Source: Cyanobium sp. FACHB-13342 (GTDB taxonomy: Bacteria > Cyanobacteriota > Cyanobacteriia > PCC-6307 > Cyanobiaceae). Taken from it: 64,000 bases of DNA. Below are positions 1 through 8,962 of the stretch, one piece after another. Each line of letters opens with the position of its first letter. Within the stretch, counting starts at the first letter, position 1. The DNA lies in assembly GCF_014697415.1 (NCBI RefSeq), contig NZ_JACJRT010000009.1:124001-188000 (forward strand), read 5' to 3'. Below the pieces are notes generated by a model. It made no database searches, was not told where the DNA came from, and worked only from the letters and a program-made list of their open reading frames with translations. The position numbers were made by a program, and so were the translations under genes.

Positions 1-198
1 TCCCAGCCCTTCTTTGTGGCCGAGATCTTCACCGGTCAAAAAGGTGAATACGTGAAACTGGAAGAAACCATCGCCGGTTTCAACCAGATCCTCGCCGGCG
101 AACTCGACGATCTGCCGGAAGCGGCGTTCTACCTGGTGGGCAACATCGACCAGGTGAAGGCCAAGGCCGCCAAGATCCTCGCCGAAGCCAAGGGTTGA
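1..198 (+). CDS. atpD: ATP synthase F1 beta subunit, C-terminal end (5' truncated by window)
   Basis: Only the last 65 codons are in the window, read in frame from base 1. The peptide contains the motif [12 protein letters not shown] and the ending typical of the F1 beta C-terminal helical domain. The beta subunit carries the catalytic nucleotide sites of the F1 head, but the Walker motifs lie upstream of the window. atpC follows 29 bases later on the same strand. This is the usual cyanobacterial atpDC (beta-epsilon) unit, separate from the large atp operon, which lies about 14 kb away on the opposite strand. Confidence 0.95.
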   Translation, partial: SQPFFVAEIFTGQKGEYVKLEETIAGFNQILAGELDDLPEAAFYLVGNIDQVKAKAAKILAEAKG

Positions 199-227
199 TC
201 CCCTCCCCGTTCTGAGGACCTCCCCCC

Positions 228-635
228 ATGAGTCTCACCCTGCGCGTTCTGGCCCCTGATCAGAGCGTTTTTGATGGAACCGCCGAAGAGGTGATCCTGC
301 CCAGTACCACGGGTCAGGTGGGCATCCTGCCCGGGCACGTCACCATGCTGGCCGCCCTGGACACCGGCGTGATGCGCCTGCGCTCCGGCGGCAACTGGTC
401 CACGATCGCCCTGATGGGCGGCTTCGCCGAAGTGGAAGCGGACGAAGTCACTGTGTTGGTGAACGGCGCCGAGCTGGGCAGCAGCATTGATGCCAACGCC
501 GCTGAAGCCGCCTTCGAAGCGGCCCAGAGCGCCGCAGCCACCTTTGAGGGCCAGGCCAACAGCCCCGAAAAGGTGAAGGCCCAGCAGGCCCTCGCCGCCG
601 CCCGCGCCCGATTCCAGGCCACCAAGGCTGGCTAA
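228..635 (+). CDS. atpC: ATP synthase F1 epsilon subunit
   Basis: The 135-residue product is the normal length for epsilon. It has the N-terminal beta-sandwich (residues about 3-85, with the motifs LPGHVTML and MGGFAEV) followed by a two-helix C-terminal domain rich in Ala and Glu (about 88-135). Epsilon forms part of the central rotor stalk and can inhibit ATP hydrolysis through its C-terminal helices. It lies directly after atpD and is the last gene of that unit. A strong terminator hairpin follows about 70 bases downstream. Confidence 0.97.
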   Translation: MSLTLRVLAPDQSVFDGTAEEVILPSTTGQVGILPGHVTMLAALDTGVMRLRSGGNWSTIALMGGFAEVEADEVTVLVNGAELGSSIDANAAEAAFEAAQSAAATFEGQANSPEKVKAQQALAAARARFQATKAG

Positions 636-703
636 AGGCCGAAAACTCCAGGAGCTAGCTGCCCCCATACGGCCCCATCCCGTACCAGAAAGCCCCTCCT
701 CCC

Positions 704-726
704 AAGCGCCCCCCAGGGCGCTTTTT
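704..726 (+). terminator. Rho-independent terminator of atpDC
   Basis: An 8-bp perfect stem, AAGCGCCC at 704-711 and GGGCGCTT at 716-723, encloses a 4-base loop. It runs into a T-tract at 722-726. Its position and orientation fit the end of the atpDC transcript. Confidence 0.85.
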
Positions 727-786
727 CATGGACCTTTGATGGATTGGATCGATCCATCCCACCGCCCCACGCGGGGGCAGACCCAC

Positions 787-811
787 AAAAAAGCGCCCCA
801 CGCGGGGGCGC
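787..811 (-). terminator. Rho-independent terminator of the PSRP-3 gene
   Basis: On the minus strand, GCGCCCC (811-805) pairs with GGGGCGC (799-793) around a 5-base loop. Six T residues follow (792-787). It lies 26 bases past the stop codon of the minus-strand PSRP-3 gene and faces the atpC terminator, so the two convergent transcripts each have their own terminator. Confidence 0.85.
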
Positions 812-836
812 ACTGTGGATTGGGCAGCCCCGGCAA

Positions 837-1337
<501 letters not shown>

Positions 1338-1378
1338 TCAAACAACTAACCTACCAGCCGCCCTGCCGGCCCCCGGCC

Positions 1379-2038
1379 ATGGCCCTGCGCCTGTTTCTCG
1401 ATTCGGCCGACCCGCAGGCCTGGCAGCAGTGGTTGCCCAGCGGGCTCTTCCACGGGGTCACCACCAACCCCACCCTGCTGCACCGGGCCGGCCAGCCCTG
1501 CAGCCTGGAGGGGCTGGCCCAGCTCGCCCCCGTGGCCCTGGCCCACGGCATCCAGGAACTGCACCTGCAGGCCTGGGGCCCCTCCGCCGCCGACATGCTG
1601 CACTGCGGCCGGGCCCTGGCAGCCCTGGCCCCGGGCCGGATTGCGGTCAAACTGCCCGTGACCCCGCAGGGCGCGGCGGTGGCCCGCCACCTGGTGGGCG
1701 ACGGCATCCCCATCACCTTCACCGCCTGCTACGAGCCCCACCAGGTGCTGATCGCCGCGGCCCTCGGGGCTGCCTACATCGCCCCCTACCTGGGCCGGAT
1801 CAACGACCAGGGGCGCGACGGGGCCGCCGCGGTGATCGCCATGCAGCGGAGCCTGTCGGGTCTGGGCTCCAGTGTCCGGCTGCTGGTCGCCAGCCTGCGT
1901 CAGCCGGGCGAACTCAGCCAACTGGCCGCTGAAGGCCTGAACACCTTCACGATCAGTGCCGACCTGGCTGCGGCCTTAGTGCACTGTGACGCCACCGAAG
2001 CCGCCAGCGCCCAGTTTGAACGCGACGCCCAACCCTGA
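1379..2038 (+). CDS. Transaldolase / fructose-6-phosphate aldolase family protein
   Basis: The 219-residue protein has the size and layout of the small TalC/FSA transaldolases. It opens with LFLDSADP, has the motif GVTTNPTLLHR near residue 27, and carries a lysine in IAVKLPVT (about residue 89), the expected Schiff-base residue. FTACYEPHQVLIA and YIAPYLGRINDQGRDG follow, as in the family. Known members cleave or transfer dihydroxyacetone units between sugar phosphates. The substrate of this protein cannot be told from sequence, and a separate larger transaldolase may do the pentose phosphate reaction. A HAD phosphatase follows 36 bases downstream. Confidence 0.85.
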   Translation: MALRLFLDSADPQAWQQWLPSGLFHGVTTNPTLLHRAGQPCSLEGLAQLAPVALAHGIQELHLQAWGPSAADMLHCGRALAALAPGRIAVKLPVTPQGAAVARHLVGDGIPITFTACYEPHQVLIAAALGAAYIAPYLGRINDQGRDGAAAVIAMQRSLSGLGSSVRLLVASLRQPGELSQLAAEGLNTFTISADLAAALVHCDATEAASAQFERDAQP

Positions 2039-2074
2039 GACCGCTTCACCACCCCCACACCCCAGCCAACCCCA

Positions 2075-2851
2075 ATGCCCACCCGCCCCCAGGTCGTTGT
2101 GCTGTTCGACATCGACGGCGTGATCCGCGACGTGAGCGGCAGCTACCGCCGGGCGATCGTCGAGACGGTGCACCACTTCCAGGGCGAGCGGCCCGATCCC
2201 GCCGCCATCGACGCCCTCAAGAGCGAAGGCTGCTGGAACAACGACTGGGAGGCCTCTTTGGAACTGCTGCGTCGGTCGGGCCACGCGCCCCTGCCGGCCT
2301 TTGAGGCTGTGGTGGCTGTGTTTGAGAGCTTCTATTTCGGCGGCGATCCCAACGGCGACCCCAGCCTCTGGCAAGGGTTCATCGGCGACGAGCCGCTGCT
2401 GGTGCAGCCGCCCTTCTTTGCCGCCCTGGAGGCGGCCAACGTGCCCTTCGGCTTCGTGAGTGGGGCAGAGCCCCCCTCCTGCCGCTACGTGCTGGAAAGC
2501 CGGCTAGGGCTGAAGGATCCGCCCCTGATCGCCATGGGCGATGCGCCGGACAAGCCCGATCCCAGCGGCCTGCTGCGGCTCGCCAGTCGCTTGGCGGGCG
2601 GCAGCCTCGGTGCCGGCGCCCCGCCGGTGGCCTACCTAGGCGACACCGTGGCCGATGTGCTCACCGTGCGACGGGCCCGGACCCAGTGTCCCGGCCAGCG
2701 GTTTCTGGCGCTGGCCGTGGCGCCGCCCCACCTGCACGGGCACCCCGAGGCCCGTGCCAGCTACGAGGCCAAGCTGCTGGAAGCCGGCGCCGATGGGGTG
2801 ATCCCGGCCACCGCCACCCTGCAGCGGCACCTGGAGACCCTGCTGGCCTGA
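2075..2851 (+). CDS. HAD-superfamily subfamily IA hydrolase
   Basis: The 258-residue protein starts with motif I, VVLFDIDGVIRD, which contains the two catalytic aspartates of HAD phosphatases. Motif II is near FGFVSGAEPPS. The C-terminal acidic motif is in AYLGDTVADVL, after a conserved lysine region around PDKPDPSGLLRL. A helical cap lies between motifs I and II. The sequence resembles a cyanobacterial HAD-IA subgroup of unknown substrate. The gene follows the transaldolase-like gene on the same strand and ends 4 bases from the convergent pepP stop. Confidence 0.85.
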   Translation: MPTRPQVVVLFDIDGVIRDVSGSYRRAIVETVHHFQGERPDPAAIDALKSEGCWNNDWEASLELLRRSGHAPLPAFEAVVAVFESFYFGGDPNGDPSLWQGFIGDEPLLVQPPFFAALEAANVPFGFVSGAEPPSCRYVLESRLGLKDPPLIAMGDAPDKPDPSGLLRLASRLAGGSLGAGAPPVAYLGDTVADVLTVRRARTQCPGQRFLALAVAPPHLHGHPEARASYEAKLLEAGADGVIPATATLQRHLETLLA

Positions 2852-2855
2852 GGGC

Positions 2856-4175
2856 TTAGCGCTCCAGGGCCGCCGGTGCTTTGAGGGCGGCGGCGGTGAG
2901 GGTCTCATGGCCGTGGTTGGTCACGGCCACATCGTCTTCAATGCGGATGCCGATCCCCTTCCAGCGCTCCTCGATGGCAGGCTGGCCGTCGGGCACCGGC
3001 AGCCGATCGCTCACATAGAGACCCGGTTCCACCGTGAGCACCATGCCGGGCTCCAGCTCCACATGGTGCTCCCCGAGTCGATAGGCCCCCACGTCATGCA
3101 CATCGAGCCCCAGCCAGTGGCCGGTGCGGTGCATGTACAGATGGCGGTAGGCCCCCTGCTCGATCACCCCCTCCACCGAGCCCGCCAGCAGCCCCAGGTC
3201 GAGCAGACCGGCCACCAGCACCCGCAGGGCCGTGTCGTGCACCCCCTCGGCGGTGAACCCCGGCTCCACCGAGGCCACCGCCGCTTCCTGGGCCGCCAGC
3301 ACCAGCTCATAGAGGGCCCGCTGCTCGCCGCTGAAGCGGCCATTCACCGGGAAGGTGCGGGTGATGTCGCCGTTGTAGTAATCCGAGAGGGAACAACCGG
3401 CGTCGATCAGCAGCAGGTCGCCGTCGTTCAGCGGGGCACTGTTGGCGGTGTAGTGGAGCACGCAGGCGTTGTCGCCGCCGGCCACGATCGTGCCGTAGGC
3501 CGGCCCGCGGGCGCCCTGCTCCAGGAAGTGCTGCTCGATCACCGCCTGCACCTGGCGCTCCAGCAGGCCCGGCCGCGCCACCTGGCGGGCCAGTTCATGG
3601 GCCTCCGCCGAGATCCGGGCCGCCTCCCGCATGCGCTCCAGCTCCTCGGGCCCCTTGCGCAGCCGCAGCTCATGCAGCAGGGGGCAGGGGGCCACCAGGC
3701 CGAGGGCGGCGGAGCCGCTGCGGGGGGCCCGATCCAGCTGGCCGGCCCAGGCCGCCAGCACCAGGGGCTCCACCTTGGGGTGCTTGCCCACCCGGAACGC
3801 AATGCCCTCGGCCCCCTTGAGGTACTCCGGCAGACGCTGCTCCAATTCGCTGCGGGGATGGGCCAGATCGGCGCCAAACGTGGCCACGGCCCCTTCACAC
3901 CCCCAGCGGAAGCCGTTCCACACTTCGGCGCTGGCCTCGCGGGGCTGCACGAACAGCACAAAGCGCTCCCCCTCAGGGCGGTGCGGCAGGAACAGGGCCA
4001 CCGCCTCCGGCTCATCGAAGCCGGTGAGATACCAGAAGTCGCTGTTCTGGCGGAACGGCCACTCGCAGTCGGCGTGATGCACCGCCAGAGCCGCCGCCGG
4101 GATCACCGCCGCCGCGCCTCCCAGCTGCTCAAAGAAGCGCCCGCGCCGCTGGGCAAAGATCGAGGGATCGTGCAT
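2856..4175 (-). CDS. pepP: Xaa-Pro aminopeptidase (aminopeptidase P)
   Basis: The 439-residue protein has the two-domain pita-bread layout of M24B aminopeptidase P. The N-terminal domain (about 1-170) includes SDFWYLTGFDEPEAV. In the catalytic domain the five metal ligands are visible: Asp in LLIDAGCS, Asp in NGDITRTFP, His in HRTGHWLGLDVHD, Glu in LTVEPGLY and Glu in GIRIEDDV. It removes N-terminal residues preceding proline. The ATG at 4175 gives the usual MHDPSIF-type start. The gene is convergent with the HAD gene and divergent from the CNNM-family gene. Confidence 0.95.
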   Translation of the reverse strand: MHDPSIFAQRRGRFFEQLGGAAAVIPAAALAVHHADCEWPFRQNSDFWYLTGFDEPEAVALFLPHRPEGERFVLFVQPREASAEVWNGFRWGCEGAVATFGADLAHPRSELEQRLPEYLKGAEGIAFRVGKHPKVEPLVLAAWAGQLDRAPRSGSAALGLVAPCPLLHELRLRKGPEELERMREAARISAEAHELARQVARPGLLERQVQAVIEQHFLEQGARGPAYGTIVAGGDNACVLHYTANSAPLNDGDLLLIDAGCSLSDYYNGDITRTFPVNGRFSGEQRALYELVLAAQEAAVASVEPGFTAEGVHDTALRVLVAGLLDLGLLAGSVEGVIEQGAYRHLYMHRTGHWLGLDVHDVGAYRLGEHHVELEPGMVLTVEPGLYVSDRLPVPDGQPAIEERWKGIGIRIEDDVAVTNHGHETLTAAALKAPAALER

Positions 4176-4282
4176 GGAGGGTGGCCTGCGGGCCCTGGCT
4201 GGGTACCAGTCTGGGGCAGGCCCCAGGACAGGCGTTGGCAGAGACGATTGAATAGGGGGATGGCTAGCGGTAATCCGGCGGA

Positions 4283-5299
4283 ATGAACGACCTGCTCGCC
4301 TTGGCGCTGCTGGTGCTGGTCGTGATCGCCGGATCGGCCCTGTGCTCGGGGGTGGAGGCGGCCCTGCTGACCGTTAACCCCGTGCGGGTGCATGAACTGG
4401 CAGCCCGCAGCAAACCCGTGCGCGGCGCTCGGCGGCTGGAGCAGCTGCGCCAGCGGCTGGGGCGCACCCTGTCGGTGCTGGTGATCGCCAACAACGGCTT
4501 CAACATCTTCGGCAGCCTGATGCTGGGCGGCTATGCCGCCATCGTGTTCAAACGCCACGGCGTTGAAGGGGTGGCCCTGCCCCTGTTTTCCGTGGGGCTC
4601 ACGGTGCTGGTGATCCTGCTGGGCGAAATCCTGCCCAAGGCCCTCGGCAGCCGCCTCGCCATGCCGGTGGCCCTGGCCAGCGCCCCCACCCTGGCGGTGA
4701 TCGCCCGGCTGATGCTGCCGCTGGTGCTGCTGCTGGAGCGGCTGCTGCCGGCGATCACCGCCGAAAACGAGATCAGCACCGACGAGGAGGAAATCCGGCT
4801 GCTGGCCCGCCTGGGCTCCCAGAAGGGCCAGATCGAGGCCGATGAGGCGGCCATGATCGCCAAGGTGTTCCAGCTCAACGACCTCACCGCCCGGGATCTG
4901 ATGACCCCACGGGTGGCCGCCCCCACCCTGGAGGGGGCGGCGAGCCTCGAGCAGCTGCGTGGGGAGCTGCTGGCCAACAATGCCGAGTGGTGGGTGGTGC
5001 TGGGCGAAGAGGTGGACGAGGTGCTGGGGGTGGCCAGCCGGGAGCGGCTGCTGACGGCCCTGCTCCAGGGCGAGGGGGGCCGCAGCGCCTCCTCCCTGAG
5101 CGAGCCCGTCGACTACGTGCCGGAGATGATCCGGGCCGACCGGCTGCTCACGGGCTTCCGCCGCAACAGCACCGGCGTGCGGGTGGTGGTGGATGAATTC
5201 GGGGGCTTTGTGGGCGTGATCGGCGCCGAGTCGGTGCTGGCCGTGCTGGCGGGCTGGTGGCGGCGACCCCAGCCCGCGGCCGAGGGAGCCCGTCCATGA
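4283..5299 (+). CDS. CNNM/CorC-type membrane protein (DUF21 + CBS-like region)
   Basis: The 338-residue protein begins with a DUF21-type membrane domain (about 1-165). It has four hydrophobic segments, the motif GSALCSGVEAALL near the N-terminus and GEILPKALGSR at about residue 113. A cytosolic CBS-like region follows (about 195-320, with LMTPRVAAPTLE and VVDEFGGFVGVIG). A C-terminal CorC/HlyC domain is absent or very short. Members of this family act in Mg2+/divalent cation transport or are annotated as hemolysin-like; transport is inferred. It is the first gene of an overlapping series, with its stop overlapping the next start by 4 bases. Confidence 0.85.
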   Translation: MNDLLALALLVLVVIAGSALCSGVEAALLTVNPVRVHELAARSKPVRGARRLEQLRQRLGRTLSVLVIANNGFNIFGSLMLGGYAAIVFKRHGVEGVALPLFSVGLTVLVILLGEILPKALGSRLAMPVALASAPTLAVIARLMLPLVLLLERLLPAITAENEISTDEEEIRLLARLGSQKGQIEADEAAMIAKVFQLNDLTARDLMTPRVAAPTLEGAASLEQLRGELLANNAEWWVVLGEEVDEVLGVASRERLLTALLQGEGGRSASSLSEPVDYVPEMIRADRLLTGFRRNSTGVRVVVDEFGGFVGVIGAESVLAVLAGWWRRPQPAAEGARP

Positions 5300-6621
5300 G
5301 ACCGGCCCCTGGCGCCACTGCCGTGCCCACCACCCCGGAGCGCTGCCGGCTGCTGCTGGAGCAGTGGCGCAGCCAGCTGCAGCTCAGCGGCCGGGAGCAG
5401 AGCCAGCTGACCGGTCAGCACCAGGCCCTCGATCGCCAGCTGGAGCGCCTGCGCCAACGCTGCCTGCGGGTGGCCGTGTTCGGCCGGGTGGGGGTGGGCA
5501 AGTCGAGCCTGCTCAATGCCCTGCTGGGGGAGGAGGCCTTCGCCACCGACGTGGCCCACGGCTGCACCCGCCACCAGGACGCCCGGACCTGGCACCAGCC
5601 CATTGACGGCCTCCAGCGGGTGGAGCTGGTGGACACCCCCGGCATCGATGAGATCGCCGCCGCGGCCCGGGCCCGGCTGGCGGCCCGGGTGGCCCTCGGC
5701 TCCGACCTGGTGCTGCTGGTGCTCGACGGCGACCTCACCAGCGTTGAACTCGACGCCCTCGCGCCCCTGCTGGCCAGCGGCAAGCCCCTGCTGCTGGTGC
5801 TGAATCGCTGTGACTGCTGGAGCGAAGCCGAACAGGCCGCCCTGGTCGCCAGCATCCAGCGGCGCCTGCCCGCCGCGGCCCGGCACCTGGAACTGATCCC
5901 GGTCGCCGCCGCACCGCGCCAGCCCGAGCTGCTGGCCGATGGACGGGTCCGCAGCGTCGTCCAGGCGCCCCGGGTGGCACCCCTGCGGCGGGCCCTGGTG
6001 TCCCTGCTGGAGCAGCACGGTGAACTGCTGCTGGCCCTCAATGCCCTGGGCGCCGCTGACCGCTTCCACCAGGCCCTGCAGCGCTGGCGCCTGGGGGTCA
6101 GCCGCCGGGCCGCCCAGTCCCTGATTGGCCGCTTCGCCGCCCTCAAGGCCACCGGCGTGGCCGCCAACCCGCTGGTGTTGCTGGATCTGGCCGGCGGCCT
6201 GGCCTGCGACACGGCCCTGGTGCTGCAGCTCTGCCAGCTCTATGGCCTGCCGATGCACGGGTCCGGCGCGCGCCAGCTGCTGCGGCGCCTGTCGGGCCAC
6301 AACGCCCTGCTGGGTGGGGCCCAGCTCGGCATCCAGCTGGCCCTGGGGGGCCTGCGCCAACTGCTGCTGCTGGCCGCGCCGTTCACCGGGGGGCTGAGCC
6401 TCGCCCCGGCAGCGCCGGTGGCCCTGGCCCAGGCGGCCCTGGCCGTGCACACCACCCGGCTGACGGGACGGCTGGCCGCCGCCGAACTGCTGCGGGGCGC
6501 CCAGAGCGGGGGCCGCCCCGGTGCCCTGCTGCGCCGCCTGGCCCACAGCGATCCCCAGGTGCGCCGGTGGCTGGGCGACCGCCCCCATCCTCCCGCCAAC
6601 CTGCAGGCCCTGCTGCCATGA
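5296..6621 (+). CDS. Era-like GTPase with C-terminal hydrophobic domain
   Basis: The start used is the ATG at 5296, which shares ATGA with the upstream stop. The 441-residue product has a short helical N-terminus, then a G domain: P-loop GRVGVGKSS (about residue 61), a candidate switch-I threonine in HGCTRHQ, G3 in DTPGID and G4 NRCD. The C-terminal half is helical and hydrophobic (Leu/Ala-rich between about 340 and 410), resembling the membrane-associated tail of DUF697-type GTPases. Its role is unknown. It sits between a cation-transport-like protein and NAD synthesis genes, with 4-base overlaps on both sides, so translation is probably coupled. Confidence 0.82.
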   Translation: MRPAPGATAVPTTPERCRLLLEQWRSQLQLSGREQSQLTGQHQALDRQLERLRQRCLRVAVFGRVGVGKSSLLNALLGEEAFATDVAHGCTRHQDARTWHQPIDGLQRVELVDTPGIDEIAAAARARLAARVALGSDLVLLVLDGDLTSVELDALAPLLASGKPLLLVLNRCDCWSEAEQAALVASIQRRLPAAARHLELIPVAAAPRQPELLADGRVRSVVQAPRVAPLRRALVSLLEQHGELLLALNALGAADRFHQALQRWRLGVSRRAAQSLIGRFAALKATGVAANPLVLLDLAGGLACDTALVLQLCQLYGLPMHGSGARQLLRRLSGHNALLGGAQLGIQLALGGLRQLLLLAAPFTGGLSLAPAAPVALAQAALAVHTTRLTGRLAAAELLRGAQSGGRPGALLRRLAHSDPQVRRWLGDRPHPPANLQALLP

Positions 6622-7241
6622 GCAGCGGGGGCATCCAGACGGGAGAAGGGCCGGTCGCCCTGTTCGGCACCAGCGCCGACCCGCCCACTCGGGGGCACCA
6701 GGCCCTGCTGGAGGGGTTGCTGCAGCTCTATCCCACGGTGGCCACCTGGGCCAGCGACAACCCCCTCAAGCAGCACGGGGCGCCGCTGGAACAACGGGCG
6801 GCCCTGCTGGGCCAACTGGTGGCCGCCATCGGCAACCCCCGGCTCCATCACCAGCAGGAGCTCAGCAGCCCGTGGGCGATCACCACCCTGGAGCGGGCGG
6901 CGGCCTGCTGGCACGGCCGCGACCTGGTGTTTGTGGTGGGCAGCGACCTGGCTTCCCAGGTGGCTGGCTGGAAGCAAGCCCAGGCGGTGCTCCAGCGCTG
7001 CGTGCTGGCCATTGCCCCCCGGGCCGGCTTCCCGCTGCAACCCGGCAGCCTGGAAACCCTTGAGACCCTCGGCGGGCGGGTGATCACCCTCAACCTGGAA
7101 GTGCCCGCCACCGCCAGCTCGGCGGTGCGTCAGAACCCGGACCCCAGCCAGATCCCCGCCGCCCTGGTGCCACTCCTGCTGGAGCACAATCTCTACGGGT
7201 TGACCCGCTCGAGCCTCCCCTGCCGCCTCGAAAGCCCCTGA
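6618..7241 (+). CDS. nadD: Nicotinate-nucleotide adenylyltransferase
   Basis: The ATG at 6618 overlaps the GTPase stop by 4 bases and gives 207 residues, normal for NadD. The nucleotidyltransferase motif reads LFGTSADPPTRGH, a variant of the common GGxFxPxHxGH in which the first His is Thr. ISSxxxR-type C-terminal residues appear as TASSAVRQNP. The enzyme adenylates nicotinate mononucleotide to deamido-NAD. The next gene, nadE, completes NAD synthesis, and its ATG overlaps the nadD stop by one base. The variant motif fits my recollection of cyanobacterial NadD proteins, but I could not check this. Confidence 0.88.
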   Translation: MSSGGIQTGEGPVALFGTSADPPTRGHQALLEGLLQLYPTVATWASDNPLKQHGAPLEQRAALLGQLVAAIGNPRLHHQQELSSPWAITTLERAAACWHGRDLVFVVGSDLASQVAGWKQAQAVLQRCVLAIAPRAGFPLQPGSLETLETLGGRVITLNLEVPATASSAVRQNPDPSQIPAALVPLLLEHNLYGLTRSSLPCRLESP

Positions 7242-8962
7242 TGCGCCTCGCCCTGGCCCAACTCAATCCGTTGGTGGGGGACCTGGCGGGCAACGGCGAG
7301 CGGATCCTGGCCGCCTGCCGCCAGGCCGCCGCCCAGGGGGCTGATCTGGTGCTCACCCCCGAGCTCTCCCTCTGGGGCTACCCGCCGCGCGACCTGCTGC
7401 TGCGGCCGAGCCTGCTCATCCAGCAGGCCACCGAGCTGCAGCGGCTGGCCGATGCCCTGGCCCTGGAGTGGCCGGATCTGGCCGTGCTGGTCGGGGTGGC
7501 CGAGCCGGCCGGCGCCACCGAGCGACCGAACCTGTTCAACGCCATCGCCCTGATTGGGGCGGGCCAGTGGCGCATCGTCGCCCGCAAACGGCTGCTGCCC
7601 ACCTACGACGTCTTCGACGAGCAGCGCTACTTCCGGGCGGGGGATCAGGCCTCAGTGCTCGACCTGGAGCACCAGGGGCGCTGCTGGCGTCTGGGTCTCA
7701 CCATCTGCGAAGACCTCTGGGTGGAGGAGGAGCTGCAGGGCCACCGCCTGGCCGGTGCCGATCCCGTCGCCGAACTGCTTCCGCGCCAAATCGACCTGCT
7801 GCTGAACCTCTCGGCTTCCCCGTTTGGCCAGGCCAAGGCGGCCCTGCGCCATCGCCTCGCCGCCCGGGCCGCCCAACGGTTGCAATGCCCAGTGGTGTAC
7901 GTGAACCAGGTGGGCGGCAACGATGAACTGGTCTTCGACGGGGCCAGCTTTGTGGTGGCGGCCAGCGGCACGGTGGTGCGCCAATTGGCCTGTTGCCGCG
8001 AACAGGTGGCGGTCTGGGACACCCCTGGAGTCAACCCGGCCCCCAGCCCCCCTGCGGCGCAGCTGCCGGAGGCCAACGACCAACTGTTTCGGGCCCTAGT
8101 GCTGGGCGTGCAGGACTACGCCCGCAAGTGCCGCTTCGCCCAGGCCCTGCTGGGGCTGAGTGGGGGGATCGATTCGGCCCTGGTGGCGGTGATCGCCACC
8201 GCGGCGCTGGGGCCAGACAACGTCCAGGGGCTGCTGATGCCCTCGCCCTGGAGCTCGGCCGGATCCCTCGCGGACGCCACGGCCCTGGCCCAGCGGCTGG
8301 GGATGGGCACCCACACCCTGCCGATCGCTCCGCTGATGGCGGGCTTTGATGCCGCCCTCCACCCCGCCCTGGCGGGGCCTCCCGCTGGGCTCACCGCCGA
8401 AAACCTGCAGTCGCGCATCCGCGGCACCCTGCTCATGGCCGTGGCCAACCAGCAGGGCCAGCTGCTGCTCTCCACCGGCAATAAATCGGAGCTGGCCGTG
8501 GGCTACTGCACCCTCTACGGCGACATGAACGGCGGCCTGGCGGTGATCGGGGACCTCTACAAAACCACGGTGTTTGCCCTCTGCGCCTGGCTTGACAGTC
8601 CAGCGGCCGCACCCTGCCGCGCCGAGCTGGGCCTCCCGCCCCAGGGCGAGCTGGTGGGCCGCGCCATCCGCGAGAAACCACCCAGCGCCGAGCTCCGTCC
8701 CGACCAGCGCGACAGCGACTCCCTCCCGGATTACGCGCTGCTGGACCCCATCCTCCAAGCCCTGATCGAAGACCTGCGCAGCCCCGAGGAGCTCGCCAGC
8801 CAGGGCCTGGCCGATGGCACGGGTGTGGATCGCGCCGACGCCGAGCGGATCCTGCAGCTGCTGCGCCGGGCCGAATTCAAACGGCGCCAGGCGGCCCCCC
8901 TGCTGAAGGTGAGCAGCCGCGCCTTCGGCAGCGGCTGGCGGATGCCGATCGCCGCGCTGTGA
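7241..8962 (+). CDS. nadE: Glutamine-dependent NAD+ synthetase
   Basis: The 573-residue protein is a fusion of a nitrilase-type glutaminase domain and a PP-loop synthetase domain. The N-terminal domain (about 1-270) has the triad Glu in TPELSLWGYPP, Lys in ARKRLLPTYDVFDE and Cys in LTICEDLW. The synthetase domain (about 285-573) has the ATP-binding GLSGGIDSALVA and the motifs STGNKSELAVGYCTLYGD and REKPPSAELRPDQ. It amidates deamido-NAD using glutamine-derived ammonia. The ATG start overlaps the nadD stop, and the GTG of the permease gene overlaps its own stop. Confidence 0.96.
   Translation: MRLALAQLNPLVGDLAGNGERILAACRQAAAQGADLVLTPELSLWGYPPRDLLLRPSLLIQQATELQRLADALALEWPDLAVLVGVAEPAGATERPNLFNAIALIGAGQWRIVARKRLLPTYDVFDEQRYFRAGDQASVLDLEHQGRCWRLGLTICEDLWVEEELQGHRLAGADPVAELLPRQIDLLLNLSASPFGQAKAALRHRLAARAAQRLQCPVVYVNQVGGNDELVFDGASFVVAASGTVVRQLACCREQVAVWDTPGVNPAPSPPAAQLPEANDQLFRALVLGVQDYARKCRFAQALLGLSGGIDSALVAVIATAALGPDNVQGLLMPSPWSSAGSLADATALAQRLGMGTHTLPIAPLMAGFDAALHPALAGPPAGLTAENLQSRIRGTLLMAVANQQGQLLLSTGNKSELAVGYCTLYGDMNGGLAVIGDLYKTTVFALCAWLDSPAAAPCRAELGLPPQGELVGRAIREKPPSAELRPDQRDSDSLPDYALLDPILQALIEDLRSPEELASQGLADGTGVDRADAERILQLLRRAEFKRRQAAPLLKVSSRAFGSGWRMPIAAL

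Noticed and set aside
2907-4286. 459-aa open frame opposite pepP
   Set aside because: Shadow of the pepP gene; His/Gln/Gly-rich low-complexity product without any recognisable motif.
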